64,000 nucleotides of DNA from Icerya purchasi (taxonomy: Eukaryota > Arthropoda > Insecta > Hemiptera > Monophlebidae). A program made the position numbers and the translations under genes. The notes under the pieces were generated by a model, which searched no databases, had not been told where the DNA came from, and worked only from the letters and a program-made list of their open reading frames with translations. The stretch spans positions 100,299,164-100,363,163 of the forward strand of contig CM077116.1 of the NCBI GenBank assembly GCA_039619475.1. Reading direction: 5' to 3'. Of this stretch, positions 26,101-38,026 are shown piece by piece. The first letter of the stretch is position 1. Each line of letters opens with the position of its first letter.

Positions 26101-29100
26101 AAATTTCCCCAGATGTTACGTCACAATTAAGTTAGCGTCGAGATTGAAAACGATTTTTGTTAGAAATGCAGTCGTTATCCACTTTTACGAAGGACAATTT
26201 ATGTTTTGCAACTTTTTATCTGCACCAGTCCCGTTTGCATTCAACATCCGTGTCACAGGGGTAATCAGGAATTCCGATCTAGAAACATCACGAGCGATTG
26301 TAACTTAGAATCGACTAAAAGATCACAGATAGTAGAAAAATAAAAAGTTCTTAATTGCTGCTTTCGTTGACATATTAATTGCTATTGGTAACGTCCACCT
26401 CTTGACATAATGTGTTCTTAATTAAAAATTCCTGTCGTCCACTTTGATTCTCTTATTATCAATCACTCACTTTCAATGCAGAACCGTAATTCTTTCCTCT
26501 CCTCTCGACTCTTTCTTCGCAGGTTAATCTTTCGAGGGTTACCTTAAGAATGCTGCCATAGAACCTTCGACGCTCTTTAATATTTATTTACTTTATCAAA
26601 ATGCTTCTATGCCTCTTAACTCTACTTCACTTTTCTTTGCTGACGACATGCTCATCTGATCACAATATCTCCTTAGTTAACTCCCGTTTTCAAAGTTTTT
26701 TAATGTTACTAGAAAATGCTCTTTCTAATATTCATCTTTTTATCTCTCCCCCTAAAAATCTTTTCATCCTTCCTTGATTATTCTTACCTTAAATAGCGGT
26801 CCAATTTCCCTCGTAAACCCATTTCTTGGGCTAATGCCCTCGTTGACAAACCCATTGAAAAAAAAAAGGTAAAGCATGCCCCCGGTAAGTATTCTTCGTT
26901 TTCGTCACCTTTAAAGGACAAAATCTTCCTTTTTATTGCGAAGATTTTCCTGCATGTCAAAGTAAGTGTGGTCATGCCGCATGTTTAAAGACACGCGTTG
27001 TTTTTAACTGCACGGGAAGACTGAAGTGTAATACGTGCGGAGGAGGTGAGCATAACCTATGTCTCTGGTACGAGCGTTTATTTTTTTTTTCCAAAAAAAG
27101 GAATTATCACGATGTAACTTATCAAAAAAAAACAAAAAACAAGCAACTCTTAACGAGGGACGGCGATTTTAGTTAAGGAATAAAGGTCGGGTTAAATATT
27201 AGCCGCTTCAGCGATTGTCGGCAGTTTCGCGGATATTGCCAATTACTGCGCATCCTAATGGTAATGTTGGTTGTCGAAGCCGCTGCACACCTCTAAACTT
27301 AACAGTCTGTCAGCGGCGATTTTAATGCCGGGCGCCGGGTTACGGGCATGTGATCTTTGAGTGTTACCACTGCCGACTCTAGTTCATATCTTCTTAATGA
27401 TGGCAAACCGAATATAATGCTGAAACAAGTTGGCCGTCTATTTCTTGACGCAGTATTCTCTCTTGTTTTCTCGGCTGCGATCCTCTTCCAATGTTTGCCG
27501 ATATTAACGACTCGGTTAGAGAATAACAATAATTCATTGAAAATTTTTAATTGGTAACTGGAGCAAATTTCGAAATGCAGTTAATCAGAACACTTGAGAT
27601 TTATTGAAGATGTTAACTGTGTCCCACTGAACAGTAATTCAGTTTTACAATTATCCGTGCTCAGAGTACGATGAGAGTCAGAATAAAATTAAGGGAAAAA
27701 ACTTAAAGATTCGTTTGCAACGTACGGCAGCATTGTAATCCTGAGACAAAATCGGCTCCTGAAAAATGGAAAATCTCGCAGAAATTTTCGCGCTAAATTT
27801 AGTTACTTCCTTCTAAAATAAATGTGGTCTTTGGTCGAACAACGTAAAGGTGATCTCGCATAGAGTTTTAAAAGTAGCCTGGATTTTCCTGAACTTCTCG
27901 ACCACTCATATTCCAGCTGATCACTCCGCGTATTGCTATTAGCCTCATGTTTCGCACTGCGTTTTAATTTTCTTCACGTGTTACTCGTCTTGTCGTGCAC
28001 GTCTCCTCGGTCAGCCCAGCGACAATAATGCTATCGAAGATTAATAACCATTTGGGGCTGGTCGAGTTTTGCGCTCTATTTTATTTTATTGTCACCTTCC
28101 TCTTTAAGTATCATTTTGTTTTTAATTTTATTTTATACAGCGGAGCTTGTCCAATATTTTCTGAATGTGGAGATTGAAAAAATACTCGTAGTTTTAGGAT
28201 TAATGGTTGAATCCGAGCCAAGAAAGAAAAAAAAAGAAAAAACAAAAAAGTGTTTTTTGTCTGCAGATACTTCATTCAGCATTTATTACTTTGTTGCTTT
28301 TATTTTACAAAGTTGAAAGCGACATTATCATCTTCTTTTCTAGCACTGAATTTAAATCGTTAAATTGGATTGTTCATAATTTTCGATTCGTTAATGATTG
28401 TAAGGTCAGCACTTCAGAGCGTTTTTGTGAGAAGTTAATATTAAAAAGCATAACCGCCGCTTGTCGATCAAAGTTCATTTTATTTATTTATAATTTTTTC
28501 AAATGCGTATGTATAACTCAGTGTATAATAAATAATTATGATTTCCGCTAGGGTTTACCGATGAATTTTCTAAATACAGGCGTATATCCGTTTAAAATTG
28601 ACCTCGGCGGATTGTTACTGGGAGCTGTAGTTGGCTTGGGCGCATTGGTCATCATACCAAAGTTGGTGCATCTTTTAAGTAGCGAATTAACGGGATATGG
28701 GCAATCGTACCATGGAACTCCATTTGGTAGAGGTAATTATAGAGCGATGTAACAAAATTCTATAATTCTTCTTACTTCATCCATATATATATACTTGTAT
28801 TTATATCTGATTTTGTCACTGGTACTTCCCTAAAACAGTAAAATGTTGAAAAGAGATTATTAACTCACTACTAAATAAACAAAATCAATTTAGGAAGCCA
28901 CTTGTTTTTTGAATTTCAAAAATAATTAAATTAACGTAAAATAAAATTAATATTTAAATTTCGATAAAGGAATTCTGTCATAATTTTATATGTTCGTGAT
29001 TAATGACAATACAGAAAATAGAAAAGAACAGCTATAATCTAAATTTAAAGAAATAATTCAACTAAACAACAAAAAGAAATAATGCAAAATGAATTTTAAA

Positions 29101-31147
29101 AAAATAAATAAACAAATAAAAATGATTATTAAATCACATAGCAGTAAAACTGTACAGCGAAATATATACAACGTTTTCGTCTTATAATAAAAAAAAATTG
29201 AAATATCTTATTTAAAGGAAAATTACAAACATTTTAAGAAATCTACATGTATTTAAAAGTGTCTGAATACGCCTAGTCATATTAATAAACTTTTCTGAAC
29301 TGCTAATCTGATAACTGTTAGTTCGTTGCTCTACCGCTTCTGTACCGCTTTTTGTTTATCACAGTCGACAGAGTTTATTTTGCCGAGCATATATTTATAA
29401 ATTAGGCGCATGAATTTCGTTGCGGTAAAATAGCGGTAACACAGTCACAGTTTCGCGGCGAAGTACCTGGTTCCCGTAATACGCTTCGACCTGTTCGCTG
29501 GTGTACATCGTTGCGTATATATATGTATATATATGTATATGCTTCTCTATGCTCTCTTGGTACCTCGCTATTATCGCGGTAGTACTTGTACCGCCTGGCG
29601 AACAAGACACGAAAACCAGAAAATCACCAAATACCGGAATTCTTCCATTACTGAACACAGGTCACTGGGGTCCTCCTACACATTAAGCATTTTTCTTCGC
29701 ATATCGAAAAACTGTCTCTTTAGCCAGGTTAATCTCTGCTGCTAGAAGGAATACCGACAGATTTTTATCTTTTTCAATTTCCTTTGGTACTTTGCCGCAT
29801 GACTAAGTACTCAAGGATTCATCACTGATATTACATATATATTACTGTAAGTAAGGCCAGTTTTCTATTTAAATCTCACAAATAAATTTTTTTTCTCAGT
29901 TGGCAACACTGTGACAAACATCTGTGCCGAATTTCACATCATAAACGTCATTTTGTTCGACGCAGAAAGTGAGTTCGACGATTTTTCCGATGTCTGATTT
30001 TGTTCAGCAAAAAAGTTGTATTCAATTTTGTTTACGAAATAGAATTTCTGCTGCGCAAACGTTTAGCATGTTGCAGAAGAAGACCTTCGGTAAACAGACA
30101 TTGTCTCAAAGAAATGTTTACAAATGGCATAAACGGTTCAAAAAGGCCGACAACGAGTTGAAGACGAAGAGCGCCGTGGACGGCCATCAACCATTACCTA
30201 GGTGAAAGTCACGTCCAACAAATCCGAGATTTAATGCTCGAAAATTGTCGATTAACAATTCGGGATCTTTCTAATGATGTCCGCATTTCAAAAGGATCAG
30301 TCAACGCCATTTTAAGAGATATTTTGGGCCTCAGGCGCGTCTAATCTCGATTGGTACCAAAACACTCAATTTTTTCGAGAAAGGTCGTCGCGTTAAAATC
30401 TGTGAAGAAATGATTTTTGACTACCAGCACGTTATAAAACGTATCATTACGAAAGATGAGACTTAGATATATATGCTTATGATCCGGAAACAACCGACCC
30501 CAATCGAGTAAATCTTGTGTCAAAAATGAAGCAAGACCGAAAAGATCGCGCCAAAGTCGCTCAAAAATCAAGGTAATGCTAACAGTTTTTTTTCGATTAT
30601 CGTGATGTTCTGCATTATGAGTTCCTTCCGCCGGGCCAAAATGTCAACGAAGAATATCATTTGAGTATTATGCGACGTTTACGCGAAGGTATTCGCAAAA
30701 AGAGGTCGGATTTATGGACAGGCAACTCTTGGTTTTTACATCACGATAATGCGCCAATTGGTTCTTCGTGAGTTTTTTTACCAAAAAACCAACTAATATC
30801 GCTCCAAAACCACTATATTTACCTGATTTAGCGCCGTGTGACTTCTGGCTATTTCCTATACTCAAAAGGTCGCCCCGGGGACACGTTTTGAATCGATTGA
30901 AAAGATTTAACGTAAATCGAAGCACGTTCTGAAGGGTATGTAAGGTGACTATTTAACATGATTCGAGAATTTGAAAAAACGTTGGCATAGATGTATTGTG
31001 TCCGGGGGGGGATTACTTTAAAGATGATGAAATAGATTTGGAAGAATAAATAAAGATTTTTTGAAAAAAACAAAAACTGGTCTTAATTTTTGGACACAAC
31101 AAAGATATATATATATATGTGTGTGTGTATATATGTATATATGTATG

Positions 31148-31235
<88 letters not shown>

Positions 31236-32435
31236 AATAAATATACATATGTGAGAACGTAGCATACAAATGTACCAGAAATTATAAATGACTGGGCGAT
31301 AATGTAAATTGTACTCATAGATTGAGCGTAATGCTTGTTACTTTTATGTTCATTTTACAGTAGAAAAACAGCTACCGGAAGGAATTTCTCAGATGATGTC
31401 TCAAATTACAGATATCTTGGATAAGAACAATGTAAACTCAACAGTCTGTATGCAGAAGGCTATCTGTTCGTACGTTCAGTCCTCGATAAAACCGGTAAAT
31501 AGGAATTCGGAAGTGGATCCGCTTTTAGAACGATTAACCAGGTAGAGTAGAAAGCTAAATTTTATTTTCATTTAATCGCACATTATTTATTATTTTTTAT
31601 AAAAATCGTTAAAAAAAAAAAATTAAAGCAAGAAAATTTCGATTACACCTGAAAAATGTCACTGTTTTTCGAACATTGTGAGCGCTGCTCAAGGTGGCGG
31701 CGATATTGCCGGTGGATATTCCTTCTTTTCTCTCTTTTGACTGTATAACACACCATTTTGTACAGCTGCAGTCCATCCCGAAGTACATAAAGTGGCTAAC
31801 AAGGACATAAAAACCCTCCAACCGTTATCTTAACTACCGGTTCTGCAAGCTCTAAATAAAGTAAGTCCCATACCCTTAGCAGGGCGTCGGAAATTGTGAA
31901 GTTCACAGTGACTTATACGCCTTTTTCAATCCTCTCAACGGTTCTTGTCATTTCTTTCTTCTTTGATTTACTCCTCTTGCGATATCCTTTTTTTTCTTCT
32001 CCTGCGCCATTTCGTTAACGATGGGTAATCGTCTGATGAACCCGATAAAATGAAATAAAAAACCAAGTCAACTTAACTGCGCGAGAAAAATCCTGTCCTG
32101 AAGTTATTCATAATTATCCGCTTTTCATTTATATTAAACGAATACTCGACAATGCAGTTAATAACATTCCGAAAATATTTTAATGAAAAAAAATAAAGAA
32201 AGAAGGAAAATCGTGGCGGCTCGTGGTTCGAATACTCGTAAAATTCTTCGTAATATCGATTTAATATAATATGTAACGTAAATAATCGGTTCTGAAATTA
32301 TTCCATCAGAGGTGAGATTAATTTTTAAACATTCTTTTACAAGATGTGTACGGGGATAGGTTTCTCGGCTATTGAAGTTATAATTTTCGCAGTTCTTGGC
32401 ACAAAGTAGGCCGAAAACTTTCTCCAAATTGTTGT

Positions 32436-32471
<36 letters not shown>

Positions 32472-32905
32472 GTAATGTTGATTATATTTTTCTTTATTAA
32501 GTTTTTTGTTTATCTCGTTTAAATTTGAACGCAACATTGAACGAAAAAAAACAAAAAACAAGTATTTATTATGTATTTTAATGGTTTGCTACAATTTTCA
32601 TTCGCTTATTGTCAAAAATTTGTATTTTAATTTTTTGTTCTAGCAATAGCGTGGTTGATTTTTTGATCGATGGATCAAAATTTAAGTCAGCTGTTGCAGA
32701 CGGCTTACAAGGAATAAACTGTGGTACATTATACAATCAGTGTCCGTTTACAAAAGCCAGTATAGTAAATGGTGTACGGCAAATGATTTTAAATAATTTA
32801 AACGGAATGATAAATGCTGATAAAACTCACGATAATTTATATGATAATAATAATAATAATAATAATAGTTACAACAAAGACGTAGAAAATAATGTTGAAT
32901 TTTAA
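22972..32905 (+). CDS. Spliced host gene, DM4/DM12-like membrane or secreted protein (5' end incomplete)
   Basis: Five exons (22972-23105, 25919-26028 or 26034, 28552-28732, 31361-31541, 32644-32905) join in phase with GT/AG borders into about 290 codons. The protein has an Asn/Ser-rich N-terminal part and a hydrophobic Gly-rich segment (LGGLLLGAVVGLGALVIIPK), likely a membrane span. A cysteine domain follows, with C-x4-C in VCMQKAIC, later GINCGTLYNQCPF, and an Asn-rich tail. Paired cysteines ending in C-x3-Y-x2-CP resemble insect DM4/DM12-family proteins, whose function is poorly known; similar spacing in other insect families is possible. No signal peptide is visible because the start lies upstream. 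Introns contain a Helitron, LINE pieces and a mariner. Confidence 0.75.
23689..24728 (+). mobile_element. Helitron, internally deleted
   Basis: The left end TCTATACTAATATTATAAAG, followed by gaggaaagattt, is a typical insect Helitron 5' terminus. The right end is cgcgggcacagCTAG at about 24714-24728. Inside, the plus strand keeps an Arg/Ser/Glu-rich repetitive region (24200-24400), then RYDPQIDYAQQSSVQIGAMN and a cysteine motif with NEPNGMCCASGKVSLP (24445-24580). That motif is the zinc-finger region preceding the Rep/helicase in autonomous Helitrons. Rep and helicase are missing, and in-frame stops are present. It sits in the intron between exons A and B. Confidence 0.75.
24944..25320 (+). 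repeat. Dispersed repeat, copy 2
   Basis: Colinear with 6238-6590. The copy starts after agggctgtgcccagaattt, a hAT-like terminus (about 24928), and ends after a poly-T run and taatgtaagg. It lies in the intron between exons A and B. Confidence 0.7.
25919..26034 (+). CDS. Exon B of the DM4/DM12-like gene
   Basis: Acceptor ctttccgatatag before 25919; the two bases CC complete a codon with the single C left by exon A. It reads VFINNNGNNGEESNNDFDID, then NCNKCAQLL. Two donors keep the phase: 26029 (GTAGCG, exon end 26028) or 26035 (GTCTGA, exon end 26034); neither is strong. Both give phase 0 into exon C. A stop follows at once in the unspliced frame. Confidence 0.6.
26460..26840 (+). mobile_element. 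LINE reverse-transcriptase fragment
   Basis: In a pyrimidine-rich block the plus strand reads LNSTSLFFADDMLI near 26610-26660, with the catalytic F-A-D-D motif of non-LTR reverse transcriptase. The next frame gives DHNISLVNSRFQSFLMLLEN, the usual helix after the ADD motif. A stop and a frame change separate the two. Composition matches the LINE tails at 1.0, 7.0 and 20.0 kb, so it may be the RT part of the same family. It lies in the intron between exons B and C. Confidence 0.6.
26841..27070 (+). other. Cys/His-rich coding-like fragment
   Basis: The plus strand reads CQSKCGHAACLKTRVVFNC, then CNTCGGGEHNLC (about 26955-27062). The spacing of Cys and His is suggestive of retrotransposon zinc-knuckle regions, but I cannot place it. 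Its first part resembles 1690-1760. A LINE or BEL-like gag fossil is possible; a chance match is not excluded. Confidence 0.3.
27300..27450 (+). mobile_element. Possible LINE endonuclease scrap
   Basis: Plus strand reads SGDFNAGRRVTG near 27310-27345. GDFNA is a hallmark of the endonuclease domain of non-LTR elements. The following residues are open for about 65 codons but otherwise unrecognised. Confidence 0.3.
28552..28732 (+). CDS. Exon C: hydrophobic segment of the DM4/DM12-like gene
   Basis: Acceptor tttccgctag before 28552, phase 0 (GGT TTA CCG ATG). Residues GGLLLGAVVGLGALVIIPKL form one strong hydrophobic stretch. Donor G|GTAATT at 28733 leaves one base. An ATG at 28561 could act as an alternative start if the upstream exons were absent. 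Confidence 0.75.
29290..29690. other. Intronic stretch with ACCGC words
   Basis: Contains scattered taccgc/gcggta words (29332, 29347, 29420, 29433, 29575, 29588) similar in flavour to the MITE candidate at 15.9 kb, plus a small TA/TG repeat at 29516-29541. Possibly a worn relative of that element; no termini were defined. Confidence 0.25.
29851..31100 (+). pseudogene. Mariner transposon (irritans-like), decayed
   Basis: Transposase starts at ATG 29990 (MSDFVQQKSCIQFCLRNRIS) and keeps the N-terminal helix-turn-helix part for about 72 codons to a stop at 30203. Later parts show DET-stop-IY (first catalytic Asp near 30455), HHDNA (30738-30752) and LPDLAPCDFWLF (about 30818-30855), the mariner D,D34D signature. 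The second and third Asp are about 80 nt apart instead of about 105, so residues are missing. Imperfect terminal repeats share taagRccagtttt at the left (29852) and inverted near 31078-31088. It lies in the intron between exons C and D. Confidence 0.85.
31103..31238. repeat. Compound (TA)n/(TG)n microsatellite
   Basis: TA and TG runs with about 50 bp of pure TG (31160-31214) flanked by TA. Long frames translated from it are not genes. Confidence 0.95.
31361..31541 (+). CDS. Exon D: first cysteine pair of the DM4/DM12-like gene
   Basis: Acceptor gttcattttacag before 31361; TA completes a codon with the G from exon C. It reads EKQLPEGISQMMSQITDILD, then VCMQKAICSYVQ. Donor AG|GTAGAG at 31542 leaves two bases. 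The two Cys are four residues apart. Confidence 0.8.
32644..32905 (+). CDS. Exon E: last exon of the DM4/DM12-like gene
   Basis: Acceptor ttttttgttctag before 32644; C completes AGC with exon D. It reads NSVVDFLIDGSKFKSAVADG, then INCGTLYNQCPF. An Asn run encoded by (AAT)n at 32844-32865 (slippage-prone) follows, then the stop TAA at 32903-32905. Confidence 0.8.
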
Positions 32906-33063
32906 TGTCTATATTTTGCTAATTTACCGCTTGTTTAAAAAAGAAAAAAATGTGTTCAAAACTTATGTATAATTTATGTGGAAACTTAATTATATGCTTA
33001 TAAATCTTCGCAGTTATATAATTGTACTATAGTTAATTCTTTTTATAGATTTTAAAACATTCG

Positions 33064-33069
33064 AATAAA
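33064..33069 (+). terminator. Poly(A) signal of the DM4/DM12-like gene
   Basis: AATAAA about 160 bp after the stop codon, in AT-rich DNA. Position suits a short 3' UTR; several similar hexamers exist further on. Confidence 0.4.
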
Positions 33070-35475
33070 ATATAATAATGAATCAAAATGAAAACATTTA
33101 TCGAGCAGTTAAAAGAAAATAAAGTAAAATAATTTAATAGTAATGAAGTATTCGACGGTTGACCTTGTACTAACAAACTACATTAAACTTAAACGATTTG
33201 TTTAGCAATGTAAAGAACATACTGAATCAATCGATGGATGTATCTCTCTAAGGTGAATCGACAGGGCAGTTACTTCCTTTGGATTTTTTATGTTCTTTTA
33301 CACCATAACCTATTATTTGAGGTCTACAACTTTGATTATAGTAAAAGATCTGTAAATATTTTTTTCATATTTTTTCGTCGTGAACTATTTTTTTACCTTT
33401 TTAATTTTAATATTTAAATTGCTCTTCGTTCATTGCCGTCATTTAAAAAAATCTAATTTCGTCCATGAATGAATTAATTTTTGAAATATTTTTATAAAAT
33501 GTAATTAAGTTACTATTAATGAGAAAAGAATAATTTGCCAGAACAAAAATTTTTAATAAATTATAAGTATTTTGCATATAACTAAGAACAAGAAACATTA
33601 GTACTGCTTTCATCCGAGAACGGAAATATTATAAAGTATGAATTATTTTAGTTTTAAGAATTCAGCTACAATAAATGAATCGAAATTTGGAGAATATTTC
33701 GGATAATTAAATAACATATAATTTTTAAAAATATCACCACGTTATATCGTGTCAAAATATAATTTATGTATAAAATTATAGGAATAATTAAATTAAATCG
33801 AAAGTACAAAATAAATAAAAAAACTAATTTCAAAATGTTATAAGAAAACTAAAAACAGAAAAAAACTTCAGTACTCGAAATGTTTCTTATTGCTCTAATT
33901 GCCGCAGCTGATCTAAAAATTAAAAATCTTATAACATTGACTTTAATCGATTTAATTATAAAATTAAGATATAAAAATATTTCATTAATAAATTTAACTG
34001 AATAAATTAATTCAAAATGTAAAAATTTTCCCGTAAAGATACTAAATCATTTTAAAGTCGTTTGTACAATTTTAAATGCGAATTTTTTGTAATGTAGAAA
34101 TAACATTGGACGTCGAAAACTAATATCCAAAACAAACATAAATACATTTAACATTCCTTAATAAATTCATATATGTGATCAACATAAATTTACAATTTGA
34201 AAAAATTAAACCTACCTTTAAGTTAAAGAACTTAAAACTAAAAATTATTTCCACATTAATAAAATCAAACGGAATCAACTGTCTAAAAATAAGTTGTTTC
34301 TTTGTGATTTTATTGCAATTAATTTCATAAATAGATTTTGAGACTTGACGAATAATTCTAAAAAGACCGCTAGAATTTTTCCAGTTTCGATATGTACTAA
34401 TTATATTCTTTTCTATTTTTATTACTATGTGTAAAACTTTTTATTAAATTTTCCGTAAATTACTATTTTGTTTTAAATTTTGTTTTTTTTTTGAATGAAA
34501 TTCTTTTAGCATAATTGTGTAATTTGAACTGTTCATCGGATGTAATGTAAAAAGTGTTGTAACATCTCGTATTGTTTAATTATATTCTTTTATGTATTTA
34601 GCTGCTATTTTTTTCCCCCTTCATTTAACAGTGTATTCTACTTAATAATGTTGACATTTTTATTTAAGCTACTAGATTTGCGTTATCAGCGAAGTAAAAA
34701 TTTTATATTCATCTTTGTTAATAAGTTTTTAGTCCTCTCAAGTTATTACCATTATTAATCGGCTTAAATTATTTTCATCCAGTGTTTTTTAACTATTGAA
34801 CCGATTAACTTAATAGAATTTCTTGCACTTTTCATCAAAAAATATATCCCAAAAAATGGTATTCAAAAATATATAAATACCTTTTCGAAGATCGATTACC
34901 TCCAGATCCTTTGACCGAATCGAAAGACATTTCATACTACGAGACCCAATTTTGATATCAAGTCTTTTTTTTACCGCATCGGCGAGTTTTAACATTTGTG
35001 ACGAAACTGATTATGGCCCGCATGCGCATAGGAAATTATTATGATAATCACGGCATCAATTCCGAAGTACATTGTACTTCTACACTTTTCAAAATTTTCT
35101 CCGTGTGACATTTAGACAACGCTTCCAAGGGAGGGGGGGGGCAACCACTAGCTACGTCCATGTATTTATCTCTATATATAAAATAATAAGAAATTTTCGC
35201 AATTATGTATGCGTGCTGTGATTGACTTAATAATTTGAAAAAGGGGCTGCAAATCTTTATTTTTTTTTTTAAATAATAGTAAGATGTAAGTTTTTAATTT
35301 TCTCATTTAAGATATCTTAATGCTGCGTAATTGTTTTACTGGTTCAAATTTAAAGACACAGTTTGGAAGAAATATTCTTTTTTTTTCTTTTTTTTTTTAT
35401 TTTATTTTATTTACAGAAGTACTTATTGCTTTTCGGCTATAACCACTTAATTAGCATTGATTTAAAGATAACGCA
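33070..35475. other. AT-rich spacer
   Basis: No gene seen. A G-run followed by gcaaccactagctacgtccatg at about 35130-35162 looks like a hAT-type terminus, but its partner was not found. Open frames are short. Confidence 0.5.
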
Positions 35476-36150
35476 TTAGCTTCTTTCTTGGTATGTGTGT
35501 AATTTATGTGTTATTAGAATATCATTCTGGAGAACATCCTTTAAATTTTCCTTCGGTACCTGCAATCCACAACCCTCGTACTTTTTACATTCGATTAACA
35601 GGTGATGTGTGGTCCTGAGTTCATCACAGACTTCGCAGACTAGAGGATCCGCATCTCCGAAGATGTGCGCATGCGCCAGCAGGGTATAACCGATTCTGAG
35701 CCGGGCAAGCATTTAAGGGATAGATGTTGCTCTTGACTTTCCGCAATTTATTTCCTGCTGCAGTACTTATCCAGCTTTCATTTCATTTTTGTAGGTCTAT
35801 AGTAATGGAGCCAATCTTTTCTCGCGGCAGGTGTTGCAATTTGGTTATTTCAAGGTTCAGATATGCTAGATTTGCTTGGAACCTAGCTGCCATAGAGTTC
35901 ATGCCTGAGGAGTCCACTATCGGTAGATTAGGATGATTTGTCTTTGTCAGCATTGTTGCACCATAGTTTATAGTTAGCATCTGCTTTCGGACTTGTAGAG
36001 GCGGTTCACTTGCCAACGTTAGTATGCTGGGTGAGGAGTTAGTAGGATAAGCATCTAGCAAGTACTTAAAAGAGTCAAAGAGGCTGGTTTTTTTATGGTA
36101 TTGGCAAACAAAATTCAAGACATATGCCGGCGAAAACAACTAACGTTATG
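35476..36150 (-). pseudogene. Non-LTR retrotransposon 3' end, 5'-truncated
   Basis: Minus strand: a C-terminal part with RKQMLTINYGATMLTKTNHP (about 35930-35990), then LARLRIGYTLLAHAHIFGD and CEVCDELRTTHHLLIECKKY (35700-35590). That is the RNase-H/zinc tail (C..C, H, C) of I/Jockey-type LINEs. It ends near 35476, with T-rich DNA beyond 35400 (an A-rich tail on the minus strand). There is one frame change between the two parts. Confidence 0.75.
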
Positions 36151-36159
36151 TTTATGATA

Positions 36160-37430
36160 CGTAGACTGCTCACTTGAAAAATAAGTTATCTGGGAGCATT
36201 TTCTTGAATTTATCTACGTAGAAGATGTTTTAGCTCAAACATTGACGTCGGAAATTATAATGCATCTCTTATCCTATAAGTTGGATACAGATAAAATATT
36301 AGACAAGGCTTTGATGGCGCTGCAGTACTGAGCGATCGATTACGAAGCGTAAGAACAATAATCATAGGGAAATATTTGAGAGCGTAACTCGTGCACTGTG
36401 TGGCTCACATTCTCAACTTAGTTCCAGCGTATTCATGTGGGGTACCTACTGTATAAGGATCATAAAACGTGCAATAAACTTTTTTCTAAAATTTTCCCTT
36501 CGAGACAGCGTCTGATCAGATTAATTCATCTCATTCAACGTTTGTTTTTCTTTGTGAGATGCGGTGACCGAAATGATTCCCGTAATGCGCACGACACTGA
36601 AGGCACCGCAAGAAGTTGCTGGTAGGGATATCGCCACCCAAGCACACCGACTGCAACTCGCCATAGAAAATAGCTATTTTGTTTTGTCGCTAGTTATATT
36701 GAGAAAATTTATCTCATATACAACAAGCCCAAACAAAGCAATGAAAAAAGTTAGTATCGATTTGACCAACACTTGCAGTTATGCAAAAACTATAAAAACG
36801 GCATTACAAAATATTCAGAATGAAAGTCAATTCTCAGTCCTTCTTGAGCAAACAAAGCAAATGAGTTCAAATGTCACAGGTGTTCCCTAAACGAACAAAT
36901 AGAATACTCTGTATAGTAATGTACCGAGAGAAACTGCCGAAATATATTACCGTTGAAATGTATCTTACCCCTTTGATAACCATGTCATTACAGAACTCGA
37001 TGTCCACTTTAAACCACATGAAAAAACGATCGAAGGGATTCAAATGCTTCTACCTAAGAAGACGAGTAATGACTCTAGCACACAAGAAAATCTGAAAAAA
37101 TAATACAAGCATTTCTTGGTGAAAATGAAGGCACGATATTTCTAAGTGAATATAAAATACCCCACAATCACTGGAAATCTGCTACACGAAAACCTGTCAC
37201 TGCAGTAGAAGCTATTGATTATTAGGATAAACCGTTTTTTCCTTTGATAAAAAAGCTTCTTATTATATTAACCATACTTCCAGTGTCCACTGCAACCCCA
37301 GAAAGATGTTTCTCCACTCTAAAGAGATCAAGAACCTATATTAGGAATCGACTGGGTGGCGAAAAAGCATTGGTCTTATGAACATGCACCGTGACCCAGC
37401 GGTAAAATTAGATTGTAAAGAAGTAAATAA
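36160..37430 (+). pseudogene. hAT-family transposase, decayed
   Basis: Plus strand fragments in order: EHFLEFIYVEDVLAQTLTSE and LDTDKI (36200-36305), resembling the DUF4371/ZMYM1-like part of hAT transposases. SPNKAMKKVSIDLTNTCSYA lies near 36730-36790. The hAT dimerisation motif STATPERCFSTLKRSRTYIR comes near 37285-37345. Several stops and frame changes separate them. The C-rich stretch at 37638-37690, ending tatacgtccgtg, could be its right terminus. No matching left end or 8-bp target duplication was identified. Confidence 0.8.
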
Positions 37431-37723
37431 GTTGGCAATAAGACGTAAACGACTCAATTTTAAATTTGAAATTACATTCCTAATATGTTATTATAATAAT
37501 ACTATTGTATAAAAATGTAACCAAAGAATGAAATAAGATTGTATTATTTAATAAAATAAATAATAATATAATACGAGTATAATAACATCCTACTGTTTTA
37601 TTTTGCTTTAAAAAAAATTATGAAAATATTAGATTTCACCCCCCACCCCACCCCACCCAACCGTTGAAAAGCTGTATATACGTCCGTGAGTTTAGTTATA
37701 AAATTAGTCCTCCCCTTTAACAA

Positions 37724-37783
37724 TTGTTTTCAGATGAATCTCATTTAAAAACCGAATATACAGATATAAGTATAAGTATAGAA

Positions 37784-37826
<43 letters not shown>

Positions 37827-38026
37827 CGTTTGGCACTGATGCGCCTCCGAACGCTACAGCATTAAGAAGAAACCGCCTCTGTTTGCTATGCGAAATTTTG
37901 CCAGATGACTTAGAAAATCATGAATTGCTTTTTGGCCAAATTTTACTCAGAAGCAAAAATGACCCCTCTACACATACGAAGATTCACTTAGGTTCCAAGG
38001 AATTTCAACAGACTTCTCTGTTGTAG
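37724..38026 (+). other. Short open frame containing a TA repeat, unknown
   Basis: About 100 codons. The first third includes a (TA)n microsatellite (37788-37821). The last 60 residues (ALRRNRLCLLCEILPDDLEN onward) are coding-like, with two Cys three residues apart. It begins after a pyrimidine/AG junction (caattgttttcag). No family is recognised; it could be a transposon fragment or an exon scrap. Confidence 0.25.

Noticed and set aside
31013..31318. TH/IY-repeat proteins at the TG/TA microsatellites (also 13117-13446 and 366-548)
   Set aside because: Pure microsatellite translations.
34810..34995. 61-codon minus-strand frame
   Set aside because: Short, no motif and no splice context in AT-rich spacer.
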